From contig NZ_JAVLVT010000003.1 of assembly GCF_031628175.1 (NCBI RefSeq), forward strand, positions 310,001 to 374,000: a DNA stretch of 64,000 bases, written 5' to 3'. Source of the stretch: Lipingzhangella_A rawalii (GTDB lineage Bacteria; Actinomycetota; Actinomycetes; Streptosporangiales; Streptosporangiaceae). The position numbers and the translations under genes are program-made. The notes under the pieces were generated by a model. That model was not told where the DNA came from. It saw only the letters and a program-made list of their open reading frames with translations, and did not search any database. How positions within the stretch are numbered: the first letter of the stretch is position 1; every line of letters begins with the position of its first letter. Shown here piece after piece: positions 42,808 to 51,856 of the stretch.

Positions 42808-42907
42808 NNNNNNNNNNNNNNNNNNNNNNNNNNNNNNNNNNNNNNNNNNNNNNNNNNNNNNNNNNNNNNNNNNNNNNNNNNNNNNNNNNNNNNNNNNNNN
42901 NNNNNNN
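42808..42907. other. assembly gap (100 N)
   Basis: Exactly 100 N is the conventional marker for a gap of unknown length. The upstream tandem promoters suggest a collapsed 16S-23S-5S rRNA operon. Confidence 0.95.
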
Positions 42908-42913
42908 TCAGCG

Positions 42914-43507
42914 CTAGCAGCGATGGGACGATCGGTTGTCGCGCTCGTGGCGCAGCAGCCACTCCTTGATCGAAATCCCCCCGCTGTACCCGGTCAGTGC
43001 GCCGTCGGCGCCGACAATCCGATGGCATGGCAGGACGATGGGTAGGGGATTCCTACCGTTGGCGAGCCCGACCGCCCGCGCCCCCGTGGGTGGGTCGACA
43101 CGGCCCGCGAGAACTCCGTAACTCGTGGTCTGCCCGTACGGAACTGTGCTGAGCGCACGCCACACCCGACGCTGGAACGGGGTTCCTTCCGGGGCCAGGG
43201 GGAGGTCGAACCGAGTGAGTTTCCCCTCGAAGTAGGCCACCAGTTGCTCCGTGGTGCTCGAGAATCCGCATGGTGCGGGCAGCCACTCCGGAGCGACGTC
43301 CTGGGCTGTGGCGCCAAGCTGGATGCGGGTGAGTGCGGTTGCGTCCCCGACGAGCAGCAGCGCCCCAACCGGGGAATCTAGAAAGCGATAGTGCAGCGGG
43401 GTGCTCGGGGCCGGCGGAGTACGAAACTCTACCGGGACGCGTGTGCCCCCCGGCCCGGCGGATTGGGCCTCGGCACACAGGCCGGGAATCGAATCCTGCT
43501 GGTACAC
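42914..43507 (-). CDS. ogt: methylated-DNA-protein-cysteine methyltransferase
   Basis: This 197-residue O6-alkylguanine-DNA alkyltransferase removes alkyl groups from DNA bases onto its own Cys in a suicide reaction. The acceptor motif is LPCHRIVGADGALTGYSGG. Upstream lie FQRRVWRALSTVPYGQTTSYGVLA (helix-turn-helix and Tyr) and ARAVGLANGRNPLPIV. The GTG at 43507 has GAGGA 9 nt upstream, but it leaves about 40 extra N-terminal residues before the family start at LHYRFLDSPVGALLLVG, so the true start may be internal. The 3' end is complete: the stop at 42914-42916 lies just beyond the assembly gap. Confidence 0.92.
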   Translation of the reverse strand: MYQQDSIPGLCAEAQSAGPGGTRVPVEFRTPPAPSTPLHYRFLDSPVGALLLVGDATALTRIQLGATAQDVAPEWLPAPCGFSSTTEQLVAYFEGKLTRFDLPLAPEGTPFQRRVWRALSTVPYGQTTSYGVLAGRVDPPTGARAVGLANGRNPLPIVLPCHRIVGADGALTGYSGGISIKEWLLRHERDNRSSHRC

Positions 43508-43668
43508 GATGGCTGGTCCTCGGGATGCGACGTGGATGTGGGGAACAATGGCGATACAGCGTACCGGCTCGGGTCCCCGCCGCGCGTGAGCATCCCGACC
43601 GCTCGGCGGTGCCGGCACCGGTCGCCGAGCCAGCGCCACCGAGGGTGTGCCGCCACCCACCTCCCGGA

Positions 43669-44016
43669 TTATGCCGGTGGGGACGTCGCCGTACTACCGG
43701 GGGCGTTAGGGGTGACCGTACCCCCACCCCCGCGACGCCTCAGATAGTCGATATAGAAGGGGCGGAGTGCTTCCAGAAGTTCATCGTCCCCCTCTCGGGT
43801 GGCAAGGACCTCCGAGATCAGACCGGACAGGTAGGTCACCCCGGCCTTACTCGCGTCCATGTGACCGGCGGCGGCTTCCGCCGCTGGGAGTGTGCGCAGA
43901 AGTTGCCACAGGAAACCCAGATCCCACCGGCGACGCGCGAGTGCGACCGCACGGTCGTGCAGCTCACGAGTGGGGAGCTGGTCCAGGGCGTCGGCAGCGT
44001 CGCGTTCGTGCGTCAT
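43669..44016 (-). CDS. conserved small actinobacterial protein of unknown function
   Basis: This 115-residue soluble protein has a layout seen beside pcrA and icmB in other actinomycetes: ALDQLPTRELHDRAVALARRRWDLGFLWQLL, then LPAAEAAAGHMDAS and LRPFYIDYLRRR. It looks all-helical. The C-terminus is a Gly/Pro/Thr tail. ATG 44016 has AGGA upstream. It is divergent from the B12-binding subunit gene. No function is known. Confidence 0.75.
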   Translation of the reverse strand: MTHERDAADALDQLPTRELHDRAVALARRRWDLGFLWQLLRTLPAAEAAAGHMDASKAGVTYLSGLISEVLATREGDDELLEALRPFYIDYLRRRGGGGTVTPNAPGSTATSPPA

Positions 44017-44132
44017 ACTCGGTGTCCTACCCGGTCAACCCGCTGCCCTAGCACAATGGTGACGTGGGTTACGCTGCGATCGTCGCGATACCGATCGGGC
44101 ACAACCTCCTGGGAGCGAAAGGGGACACAGCC

Positions 44133-44543
44133 ATGGGGACCTCGTCGACGATCCGTGTGGTCATCGCCAAACCGGGCCTGGACGGCCACGACCGCGGGGT
44201 CAAGGTCGTGGCCCGGGCACTGCGGGACGCGGGGGTTGAGGTGATCTACACCGGCCTGCGCCAGACCCCGGAAATGGTTGTGGACGCCGCGCTTCAGGAA
44301 GATGCCGACGCGATCGGTTTGTCCGTGCTGTCCGGCGCCCACATGACCCTGTTCACCCGGGTGATGGAGCTGCTCCGGGAGAACGACGCGACCGACATCA
44401 CGGTGTTCGGTGGCGGCATCATCCCGGAGGAAGACATTCCCGAGCTGGAGCGCCTGGGGGTGGCCAAGGTCTTCACTCCGGGGGCGTCCACCTCGGACAT
44501 TGTGGACTGGGTGCAGGGGCACCTGGGTGGCGTCGCTGCGTAG
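44133..44543 (+). CDS. icmB: cobalamin-binding small subunit (IcmB-type mutase subunit)
   Basis: This 136-residue stand-alone B12-binding domain has DGHDRG (the DxHxxG His that ligates cobalt), GLSVLSG (SxL) and VFGGGIIPEEDIPEL (GG). Length equals the Streptomyces isobutyryl-CoA mutase small subunit IcmB (136 residues). The neighbourhood (pcrA upstream, sucCD downstream) matches that of the Streptomyces gene as I recall it. It would pair with a separate IcmA-type large subunit, not in this window, to interconvert isobutyryl- and n-butyryl-CoA. It could also serve another acyl-CoA mutase. ATG 44133 has GGGAGCGAAAGGGG upstream. Confidence 0.85.
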   Translation: MGTSSTIRVVIAKPGLDGHDRGVKVVARALRDAGVEVIYTGLRQTPEMVVDAALQEDADAIGLSVLSGAHMTLFTRVMELLRENDATDITVFGGGIIPEEDIPELERLGVAKVFTPGASTSDIVDWVQGHLGGVAA

Positions 44544-44607
44544 CTCGGCCGGGTAGTCTGTCGGAATTGTGGGCAGATATCCGGATCCGTGGCGCGGGGT
44601 ATGACCC

Positions 44608-45384
44608 GTGGTGGATCCCGAACTGCTTACCCTGTTGGTTCTGGCCGCGGTTGCGGCAGGCTGGATCGACGCCATCGTCGGCGGCGGTGGACTGCTGCTG
44701 TTGCCGGCATTGTTGGTCGCGTTTCCGAACACCCCGGTCGCGACGCTTCTGGGTACCAATAAGCTCGCGGCGATGTTCGGCACCTGCTCCGCGGCCGTGA
44801 ACTACAGCCGGGGGCTGCGCCTCGACGCCGGGATTGTCTGGCCAACGGCCGGCCTCGCCCTCGCGGGCTCCGGTGCCGGGGCGGCTTTCGCTAGCATGGC
44901 GTCCTCGTCCTCGGACGCGCTACGCCCCATCATCATGGCTGTGCTGCTGCTCGTCGCTGTCATGGTTGTGGCGCGGCCGGCGCTGGGGGCCCACACGGAC
45001 CCGCGGCTGCGCACCCCGGGACGTGTCATCGTGGCCGTGCTGGTCGCGGGACTCCTCGTGAGTTTCTATGACGGCATCATCGGCCCGGGAACCGGAACGT
45101 TCCTCATGATCGCCCTGACCACCATCGTCGGCATGGACTTCGTTCAGGCCTCGGCGTCCGCGAAGATCGTGAACACGGCCACGAACCTGGGTGCGCTGTG
45201 CGTGTTCACGCTCGCCGGGCACGTGATGTGGCTGCTCGGCCTGGTACTGGCCGGTGGAACGATCGGGGGCGCGCTGATCGGCAGTCGGATGGCGCTACGG
45301 CGGGGGACCGGTTTCGTGCGGGTGGTGCTGCTCGTCGTGGTTGTGGTGCTGCTGCTGCGGCTTGGTTACGAGCACTTCACCTGA
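44608..45384 (+). CDS. TSUP (TauE/SafE) family permease
   Basis: This 258-residue TauE/SafE-type membrane protein has about 8 hydrophobic segments. Family features are the first half AAGWIDAIVGGGGLLLLPALL and LGTNKLAAMFGT, and the matching second half VSFYDGIIGPGTGTFLMIAL and SAKIVNTATNLGAL. The two Gly-rich repeats are the hallmark. Members export sulfite or organosulfonates, or import anions. The substrate here is unknown. The start is GTG 44608. A TAGTCT box at 44554 probably supplies the promoter. It precedes sucC by 290 bp, in which nothing else is recognised. Confidence 0.87.
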   Translation: MVDPELLTLLVLAAVAAGWIDAIVGGGGLLLLPALLVAFPNTPVATLLGTNKLAAMFGTCSAAVNYSRGLRLDAGIVWPTAGLALAGSGAGAAFASMASSSSDALRPIIMAVLLLVAVMVVARPALGAHTDPRLRTPGRVIVAVLVAGLLVSFYDGIIGPGTGTFLMIALTTIVGMDFVQASASAKIVNTATNLGALCVFTLAGHVMWLLGLVLAGGTIGGALIGSRMALRRGTGFVRVVLLVVVVVLLLRLGYEHFT

Positions 45385-45676
45385 CGGTTACCGGTTCGGC
45401 GCGGATGTGAGTCCACGCACGTTCGATCCGTCCCGTAGGGGCGCGTATGCCCGAACGCCCCACTGATCTCCGGCGAGCGGCGGTGTGATCCGTGCGTCGA
45501 TGTCGCGACATGGTGCCCCCGCTGTGCATCTCACATCGCGAACGGAGCTAAGCTGCGCGGTGACGCGGAAGGATTCCAGACAAGCACTTATTTCGCGGGC
45601 TAGCCGTCCAGGGCGCCGCTGAAGTAACCAACCTCCGCAGTAGACCGCAGCCAGCGAGTTACAAGGACGAATCCTC

Positions 45677-46861
45677 GTGGACCTGTTCGAATACCAGGCG
45701 AAGGAACTCTTCGCGCAGTACGGGGTACCGGTACCCCAGGGGAAGGTGGCGAGCACGGCCGAGGAGGCCCGTGCCATCGCTGAGGAGTTCGCGGCCGCCG
45801 GAAAGCCGCGTGTCGTCGTCAAGGCCCAGGTCAAGACGGGCGGCCGGGGAAAGGCCGGTGGTGTCAAGGTCGCGGATGACGCCGCAGACGCGGAGGAGAA
45901 GGCGGCACAAATCCTCGGTATGGACATCAAGGGGCACACCGTGCACCGTGTCCTGATCGAGGAGGCCAGTGACATCGCCGAGGAGTACTACTTCTCCTTC
46001 CTCCTCGACCGTGCCAACCGCACCTTCCTGTCCATCTGCTCCGCCGAGGGGGGCGTGGAGATCGAGGAGGTCGCCGCGACCAACCCGGACGCGGTGGCCA
46101 AGGTGGCGATCGACCCACTGACCGGAACCCCCGACAGCGTTGCCACCGACATCGTGGCCCAGGGCAAGCTGCCGGAGTCCGCCGCCGCCGGCGCCGCCAC
46201 GGCCATCACCAAGTTGTGGGATGTCTTCGTGCAGCGGGACGCCACACTGGTCGAGGTCAACCCCATGATTCTGACCGGCGACGGCCGTGTGGTGGCCTTG
46301 GACGGAAAGGTCACCCTCGACGAGAACGCCGACTTCCGGCATGACCTGGAAAGCCTCGCCTCGGCCGCCGAGGGGGACCCGCTGGAGGTTCGGGCCAAGG
46401 AGAAGGGCCTGAACTACGTCAAGCTCGACGGGCAGGTCGGCATCATCGGGAACGGTGCCGGGCTGGTCATGTCCACCCTGGACGTGGTTGCCTACGCCGG
46501 CGAGGAGCGGGGCGGAGTGAAACCCGCGAACTTCCTCGACATCGGGGGCGGCGCCTCCGCTGAGGTCATGGCCAACGGGCTGGAGATCGTCCTGGGCGAT
46601 CCCGACGTGCACAGCGTGTTCGTCAACGTCTTCGGCGGGATCACCGCCTGCGACGAGGTCGCCAACGGGATCGTGCAGGCCCTGGAGATGCTGGAGGGGC
46701 GCGGCGAGGACGTATCCAAGCCGCTCGTCGTCCGGCTGGACGGCAACAACGCCGAGCTGGGCCGCAGCATCCTCACCGACCGCAGTCACCCGGCCGTGCG
46801 CCAGGTGGACACGATGGACGGCGCCGCCGCGCGGGCCGCCGAGCTGGCCGCGCAGAAGTAG
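45677..46861 (+). CDS. sucC: succinyl-CoA synthetase beta subunit
   Basis: This 394-residue ADP/GDP-forming succinyl-CoA ligase beta subunit acts in the TCA cycle and makes nucleoside triphosphate from succinyl-CoA. It has an ATP-grasp domain (MDLFEYQAKELFAQYGVPVP, VKAQVKTGGRGKAGGVK, EVNPMILTGDGRVVALDGK) and the CoA-ligase domain (ANFLDIGGGASAEVM, VNVFGGITACDEVANGI, VVRLDGNNAELG). Length is normal. The start is GTG 45677 with AAGGA 9 nt upstream. sucD follows after 11 bp, one operon. Confidence 0.97.
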   Translation: MDLFEYQAKELFAQYGVPVPQGKVASTAEEARAIAEEFAAAGKPRVVVKAQVKTGGRGKAGGVKVADDAADAEEKAAQILGMDIKGHTVHRVLIEEASDIAEEYYFSFLLDRANRTFLSICSAEGGVEIEEVAATNPDAVAKVAIDPLTGTPDSVATDIVAQGKLPESAAAGAATAITKLWDVFVQRDATLVEVNPMILTGDGRVVALDGKVTLDENADFRHDLESLASAAEGDPLEVRAKEKGLNYVKLDGQVGIIGNGAGLVMSTLDVVAYAGEERGGVKPANFLDIGGGASAEVMANGLEIVLGDPDVHSVFVNVFGGITACDEVANGIVQALEMLEGRGEDVSKPLVVRLDGNNAELGRSILTDRSHPAVRQVDTMDGAAARAAELAAQK

Positions 46862-46872
46862 GGAAAGTACCA

Positions 46873-47751
46873 ATGGCGATCTTTCTTACCAAGGACAGCA
46901 GGGTTCTCGTCCAGGGCATGACCGGGGCCGAGGGCACCAAGCACACCCGCCGGATGCTCGCGTCCGGCACCACGATCGTGGGCGGTGTGAACCCCCGCAA
47001 GGCCGGGCAGAACGTCGACTTCGACGGCACCCAGGTGCCCGTGTTCGGCTCGGTCGCCGACGGGATGGCCCAGGCGGGAGCGGACGTCACGGTGATCTTC
47101 GTGCCGCCGAAGTTCGCCAAGGACGCGATCATCGAGGCGGTTGATGCCGGAATTGGCTTGGCTGTGGTCATCACCGAAGGCATTCCGGTGCATGACACCG
47201 CCTACGCCTGGGCCTACGCCTCCCGCAAGGGCAACGCGACACGCATCGTTGGCCCGAACTGCCCGGGCGTCATCTCTCCGGGACAGTCCAATGCGGGGAT
47301 CATCCCCTCCGACATCACCAAGCCGGGACGTATCGGACTGGTGTCCAAGTCGGGCACGTTGACCTACCAGATGATGTACGAGCTGCGGGACATCGGCTTC
47401 TCCACCTGTGTCGGTATCGGTGGGGACCCCGTGATCGGAACCACGCACATCGACGCCCTGGCCGCGTTCGAAGCGGATCCCGAGACCGATGCGATCGTGA
47501 TGATCGGGGAGATCGGTGGGGACGCCGAGGAGCGCGCAGCCGAGTACATCCAGGCCAAGGTGTCCAAGCCGGTCGTCGGCTACGTGGCCGGATTCACCGC
47601 CCCCGAGGGCAAGACCATGGGCCATGCGGGTGCCATCGTTTCCGGATCCTCCGGAACAGCGTCCGCGAAGAAGGAAGCCCTGGAGGCAGCCGGGGTCCGC
47701 GTCGGCAAGACGCCGAGCGAGACCGCGGAACTGGCCCGCGCCCAGTTCTGA
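46873..47751 (+). CDS. sucD: succinyl-CoA synthetase alpha subunit
   Basis: This 292-residue alpha subunit binds CoA in an N-terminal Rossmann domain (VLVQGMTGAEGTKHTRRMLASGT). It carries the phospho-His in GKTMGHAGAIVSGSSGTA. PNCPGVISPGQSNAGIIP and SKSGTLTYQMMYEL are typical. ATG 46873 follows GGGAAAG. It is co-transcribed with sucC. A strong bidirectional hairpin ends the operon. Confidence 0.97.
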   Translation: MAIFLTKDSRVLVQGMTGAEGTKHTRRMLASGTTIVGGVNPRKAGQNVDFDGTQVPVFGSVADGMAQAGADVTVIFVPPKFAKDAIIEAVDAGIGLAVVITEGIPVHDTAYAWAYASRKGNATRIVGPNCPGVISPGQSNAGIIPSDITKPGRIGLVSKSGTLTYQMMYELRDIGFSTCVGIGGDPVIGTTHIDALAAFEADPETDAIVMIGEIGGDAEERAAEYIQAKVSKPVVGYVAGFTAPEGKTMGHAGAIVSGSSGTASAKKEALEAAGVRVGKTPSETAELARAQF

Positions 47752-47773
47752 CCCCGGTCCGAGCTGGACTCCT

Positions 47774-47808
47774 CCGGCCCGGGACGGCTGCCTGCCGTCC
47801 CGGGCCGG
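47774..47808. terminator. bidirectional terminator after sucCD
   Basis: A perfect 15-bp inverted repeat (CCGGCCCGGGACGGC at 47774-47788, complement at 47794-47808) has a TGCCT loop. It lies between sucD and the convergent oxidase gene. Confidence 0.75.
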
Positions 47809-47847
47809 ACGTGGTTATGGCCGGGACGATGCGGTGTCCACCGGTGT

Positions 47848-49227
47848 TCAGTTCCGGTCGAGCTGGGCTGTGACCTCGTCGGCCGCGCGGATGCCGCTGG
47901 CGATCGCTCCATCCAGCGTGCCGTTTTCGGGATAGGGGCCGGTCTCGGTCCCGGCCCAGTGCATTCGGTCCACCGGGCGACGCAGCAGGGGCCCGAGGTC
48001 GGTGAGTAGCCCGGGAGGCGTCGGCGCCTGGTAGGCACGGCTGTAGGGCCCCGGGTAGTCCCGGCTGTGTGCGATCTCGCGGGGTTCGGCGGCCAGGGGA
48101 CCGAACACGCGTCGGAGGTTGTCCAGCAGGAGGCCCTCGTGCTGGGCGGGGTTGTCGAGCACGTCCAGGTCCACGCCCATCGGATCGCCCTCCCCGAAGG
48201 TGTGCGTGAAGGCCACCAGGCGTCCGAACGCGCCACTGTCCGGACTGTCATCCAAGGCCAGAGCCGGCAGTCCGTCCTCGCAGTAGACCGTCCCGGACCA
48301 TCCGAAGTTGCGCCAGAACGGGCGCCAGTACGTCAGTTCCGAACGGATCAGCTCGGCGGCTGGCCACTGCCGATGGAGCCGGCCACGGCTGTGCGGGAGC
48401 CGCGGCCGGTAGTCGATCTGGCCGGCGTCACTGGGAGCCGTGGCGATGATCACGCGTTCGCAGCGCACCGTACCGCGGGGGCCGCTCACCTCCACTCCGT
48501 CGGCCGTGCGGGTGATGCGGGCGACGTGCCAGCTGGTGCGTACCCGCTCGGCCGGAAGGCTCGCCGCCATGCGCTGGCACAGCTCCGCCTGGTCGATGCG
48601 GACATAGCTTGGGTCGATCTCCGGCTCCGGCCCCAGGTGCGCGATCAGCCACAGCATGCTGATCTGGTCCGCCGGCATGGACGCCTCGATGGTCAGGCTC
48701 TCCTCCAACAGCCGCAACAGTTCCGGGTCCCGGCTGTGGTGCCGAAGCCAGCCGCGCACCGTGTGGGCGTCCAGCTCCCCAGCGTCGGGACTGCGCCAGG
48801 GGGAGTCCGGGTCCGCGTCGCGGGCCAGCCGAGCCAGGCGGGCGTACAGGTACTCGCTGCGCAGCCGGGTCCACCAGGATGTCGCCAGGGGCAGGTTGTG
48901 GTCGGTCGTGCTGACGTGTCCCTCCCGGTCCAGCCGCAGGTCCACACCGTTGTCGGTGGGATCGAACCGGCTGTGCGCAACGTCGAGCTCGTCAGCGAGG
49001 TGTAGGACGTCGGAGTCGTCGGCCCACACCAGCATGTGCCCGGGTGGCTGGCCGGCGGGGCTGCCCCGCAGGGGAAGGGCGCGCCCGCCGACCTGGACGT
49101 CTCCCTCCACCACGAGAAACGAGCCGATGCCGGAGGAGAGCAGCCGTCGCGCCGCACTCAGCCCCGAGAGACCGGCACCCACGACGACTGTGGTGACCTG
49201 CTCGGTTGCGCTGTTGGTGTCCTGCAT
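47848..49227 (-). CDS. flavin-containing amine oxidase
   Basis: This 459-residue FAD-dependent amine oxidoreductase starts with the Rossmann motif VVVGAGLSGLSAARRLLSSG (residues 14-33). It continues with GGRALPLRG, ERVIIATAPSDAG and a C-terminal FAD-binding MHWAGTETGPYPENGTLDGAIASGIRAA, as in monoamine oxidases and phytoene-type relatives. The substrate is unknown: monoamines, polyamines or amino acids are possible. ATG 49227. It is divergent from the PerM-type gene and convergent with sucD. Confidence 0.88.
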   Translation of the reverse strand: MQDTNSATEQVTTVVVGAGLSGLSAARRLLSSGIGSFLVVEGDVQVGGRALPLRGSPAGQPPGHMLVWADDSDVLHLADELDVAHSRFDPTDNGVDLRLDREGHVSTTDHNLPLATSWWTRLRSEYLYARLARLARDADPDSPWRSPDAGELDAHTVRGWLRHHSRDPELLRLLEESLTIEASMPADQISMLWLIAHLGPEPEIDPSYVRIDQAELCQRMAASLPAERVRTSWHVARITRTADGVEVSGPRGTVRCERVIIATAPSDAGQIDYRPRLPHSRGRLHRQWPAAELIRSELTYWRPFWRNFGWSGTVYCEDGLPALALDDSPDSGAFGRLVAFTHTFGEGDPMGVDLDVLDNPAQHEGLLLDNLRRVFGPLAAEPREIAHSRDYPGPYSRAYQAPTPPGLLTDLGPLLRRPVDRMHWAGTETGPYPENGTLDGAIASGIRAADEVTAQLDRN

Positions 49228-49382
49228 CGCTGCCCCTGTCGCCCGTCCCGTGCTGCGCCGTTCGACGCCCCGCGGGGCGATCTACCGACCTACGCCATCT
49301 ACCACACTGCCAGTGGCGGTCGCTGGGCGACACGCGTGCGGAACTAACCGGCAAAGCGGGCATTGGCTGGGAGTATGGACGT

Positions 49383-51167
49383 GTGAGCGCGCCCGCTGGT
49401 CCAACGAACCATCGCAGTCGCCGTAGGGCAGCGGCTCCCTCGCGGGGCGGCGACCCGCCGACGCAGCGCGGTGCTGTTCCGGATGCCCCGGACATCACTG
49501 CGACGTCGGCGGCGACTCCGTGCCCGGGCGATGGGGAGCCCGATGGAAGCCCGCCGCCGGGCGCCCAGTCCGGCGGCGACACCGAGTCCAGCGAGTTCGT
49601 GGAGGCCCCCCGTCCGCTCTACACCGCGGGCGGGATCGCTGCCGCCACCTCGGCCGCGATCGGCCTCGCGGTGCTTACCACCCTCACCCTGATCGGCTGG
49701 GTCGCGGCCCCGCACGCGAGCTTCGGGGTGGAGATCCCGGACGTTTTCCGCCTGGTTGTACAGGCCTGGCTCGTGGGGCATCTCGCCGGATTCGCGATCC
49801 CCGGCGGAGATGTCGCGATGCTGCCGTTGGGCCTGGTGGTTCTGCCCGGGCTGGTGCTGTACCGCTCCGGTCGGTGGCTCGCCCGCAGCTGTGAGCTCCC
49901 CCGGGTCCGGCACGTCTTCCAGGCGGCACTGGCGATCGCCGGACCCTATGCCGCGATCGCCGGAACTCTGGCCCTGACCGCGCACACGGAGCTGGTGCAG
50001 CCCAGCATGCCGCAGGCCCTGGCCGCGGGATTCGCCGTGGCCTACGTCGCCGGTGGGCTGGGCGTGCTCCGGCAGCTACTGATCGACAAGGACATCGCGC
50101 GCCGCAGGCTGCTGCGGCTGATGCCGCGACGCCCCCGCTCCCTCCTGCTGGGCTCGGTGAACGCGGCCGGGCTGCTGCTGGCGGCCGGACTCACGCTGTT
50201 TCTCGCCGGCCTCGTGGCCAATGCCGGAGAGGCGGCCGCCGTCACCTCGCAGCTGCGTCCCGGAATCGTGGGCGGCATCCTGCTGCTGATTCTCCAGCTG
50301 CTGTATCTGCCCAACGCCGTCATTTTCGGCATGTCCTACGCGGCCGGCCCGGGGTTCGCCGTCGGCGCGGAGACCATCGTCGCGCCGACCGGCGTCAGCT
50401 ACGGGCAACTGCCACAGCTCCCAATGTTGGCTGCACTGCCGGAGGAGGGCCCCGCACCGCTGGTGTCCCTCATCGCGTTGGCCGCGCCGTTCCTCGCCGG
50501 AGCCGTCGGCGGCTGGCGCACCCTGCGCACCGCACCGACCCCCGTCAGTGAGGCCGCACCGCTGTGGGGACTGGCCTGCGGTGCGGTGACCGGTGTGGTG
50601 TGTGCGGCCCTGGCCCTGCTGGCCGGTGGGCCCCTGGGCGCTCAGCGGCTGGCGGTGGTCGGCCCGTCGGCGTGGCAGGTGGGCGCGGCCGTCGCGATCC
50701 AGGTGGGTGTGGTGGCCGCGATCGCCGGCTGGATCACCAACTGGGTGATCTACCGGCGCCAGCGTAGGGCCACCAGTGGGGCGGTCACCTCGGAGGCCGA
50801 CCCGGAAATCGCGAGCGACGCGGAGGGCGACCTGCCGACACCCGTGGCGGAAGGGAAGGAGGACGCGGGAGAGGCCGGGGCGCAGACCCCACTGCCGCCA
50901 CGACGCGGCTCCCGACTGCGCGAGCTGGCGCAGCGGATGTCGCTTCGGAGCGTGTGGCCACGTCTGCGACGCGGCGGCTCGACCGTGCAGGGGCAGGAGA
51001 CGGCCCCCGATGCGGCCGAGGACGCCGAGTCCACCGAACTGTTCGGGATCAGCTACGAAGCCGATCCGCAACAGGAACCACCCACGGCCCCCGTGCCGGA
51101 CGAGGGCACGGCCGGCGCCGCCTCGGTGACCTATCTGGCGGCGCGCCGTCAGGAGCGGGGAAACTGA
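49383..51167 (+). CDS. DUF6350 membrane protein (PerM-like)
   Basis: This 594-residue polytopic membrane protein lies near sucCD. In actinobacteria that place is held by the DUF6350 family, which includes mycobacterial PerM (linked to cell division and persistence). It has a disordered N-terminus of about 75 residues and 9-11 TM segments from LYTAGGIAAATSAAIGLAVLTT. These include VVQAWLVGHLAGFAIPGGDVAMLPLGLVVLPGL and FGMSYAAGPGFAVGAETIVAPTGVSYGQLP, a well-preserved family segment. The C-terminal tail is acidic and carries an Arg-rich patch. The start is GTG 49383; upstream in-frame starts exist. purN/purH, usual in the next position, are absent. Confidence 0.82.
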   Translation: MSAPAGPTNHRSRRRAAAPSRGGDPPTQRGAVPDAPDITATSAATPCPGDGEPDGSPPPGAQSGGDTESSEFVEAPRPLYTAGGIAAATSAAIGLAVLTTLTLIGWVAAPHASFGVEIPDVFRLVVQAWLVGHLAGFAIPGGDVAMLPLGLVVLPGLVLYRSGRWLARSCELPRVRHVFQAALAIAGPYAAIAGTLALTAHTELVQPSMPQALAAGFAVAYVAGGLGVLRQLLIDKDIARRRLLRLMPRRPRSLLLGSVNAAGLLLAAGLTLFLAGLVANAGEAAAVTSQLRPGIVGGILLLILQLLYLPNAVIFGMSYAAGPGFAVGAETIVAPTGVSYGQLPQLPMLAALPEEGPAPLVSLIALAAPFLAGAVGGWRTLRTAPTPVSEAAPLWGLACGAVTGVVCAALALLAGGPLGAQRLAVVGPSAWQVGAAVAIQVGVVAAIAGWITNWVIYRRQRRATSGAVTSEADPEIASDAEGDLPTPVAEGKEDAGEAGAQTPLPPRRGSRLRELAQRMSLRSVWPRLRRGGSTVQGQETAPDAAEDAESTELFGISYEADPQQEPPTAPVPDEGTAGAASVTYLAARRQERGN

Positions 51168-51226
51168 CGCTGTCGGCCCCCGGTGCGGGGAAGCCGACGC
51201 CCATGCTGGCCGCCGTAGACGGCCAG

Positions 51227-51850
51227 CTACTGCGGATTCGGCTGCTGCCCGAACACGTGGGCCCGTACCCAGGCGTGCATGGCGATCGCGGCGGCCGCGC
51301 CGGCGTTGATGGAACGTGTGGACCCGAACTGGGCGATGGACAGGACCGCGGTGCACACCGCGCGGGTCTCTGGGGACAGGCCGGGGCCCTCCTGGCCGAA
51401 GACGAGCATGCAGTTCTGGGGCAACGGATAGGTTTCCAACGGAACGGCGCCCGGCAGGTTGTCCACCCCCACGATGTCCAGTCCGTGTTCCAGTGCCCAG
51501 TCCACGAGGGCAGCAGCATCAGGGTGGTGGTGCACATGCTGGTAGCGGTCGGTCACCATCGCACCACGGCGGTTCCACCGACGCTGCCCCACGATGTGCA
51601 CCCCCTCGGCCAGGAATGCGTTCGCGGTACGCACCACCGAGCCGATATTGAGGTCGTGCTCCCAGTTCTCCACGGCCACGTGGAAGGGGTGCCGTCGCGT
51701 GTCGAGGTCCGCCACGATCGCCTCCCGCCGCCAGTAGCGGTAGCGGTCCACGACGTTCCGGCGATCTCCCTGTTCCAACAATTCGGGGTCGTAGTGCTCG
51801 CCCGCGGGCCATGGTCCGCTCCAGGGCCCCACCCCCACCTGCTCACTCAT
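51227..51850 (-). CDS. TrmH/SpoU-family RNA methyltransferase
   Basis: This 207-residue SPOUT methyltransferase is predicted to 2'-O-methylate rRNA or tRNA using SAM. Motif 1 is ENWEHDLNIGSVVRTANAF, motif 2 CMLVFGQEGPGLS and motif 3 IAQFGSTRSINAGAAAAIAMHAW. An N-terminal extension of 50 residues is present. The gene begins only 6 nt after the stop of the FhuF-like gene and has no clear ribosome site. It is therefore probably the last gene of the riboswitch-controlled B12 operon, an unexpected partner. Target RNA unknown. Confidence 0.9.
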   Translation of the reverse strand: MSEQVGVGPWSGPWPAGEHYDPELLEQGDRRNVVDRYRYWRREAIVADLDTRRHPFHVAVENWEHDLNIGSVVRTANAFLAEGVHIVGQRRWNRRGAMVTDRYQHVHHHPDAAALVDWALEHGLDIVGVDNLPGAVPLETYPLPQNCMLVFGQEGPGLSPETRAVCTAVLSIAQFGSTRSINAGAAAAIAMHAWVRAHVFGQQPNPQ

Positions 51851-51856
51851 CGCGTA

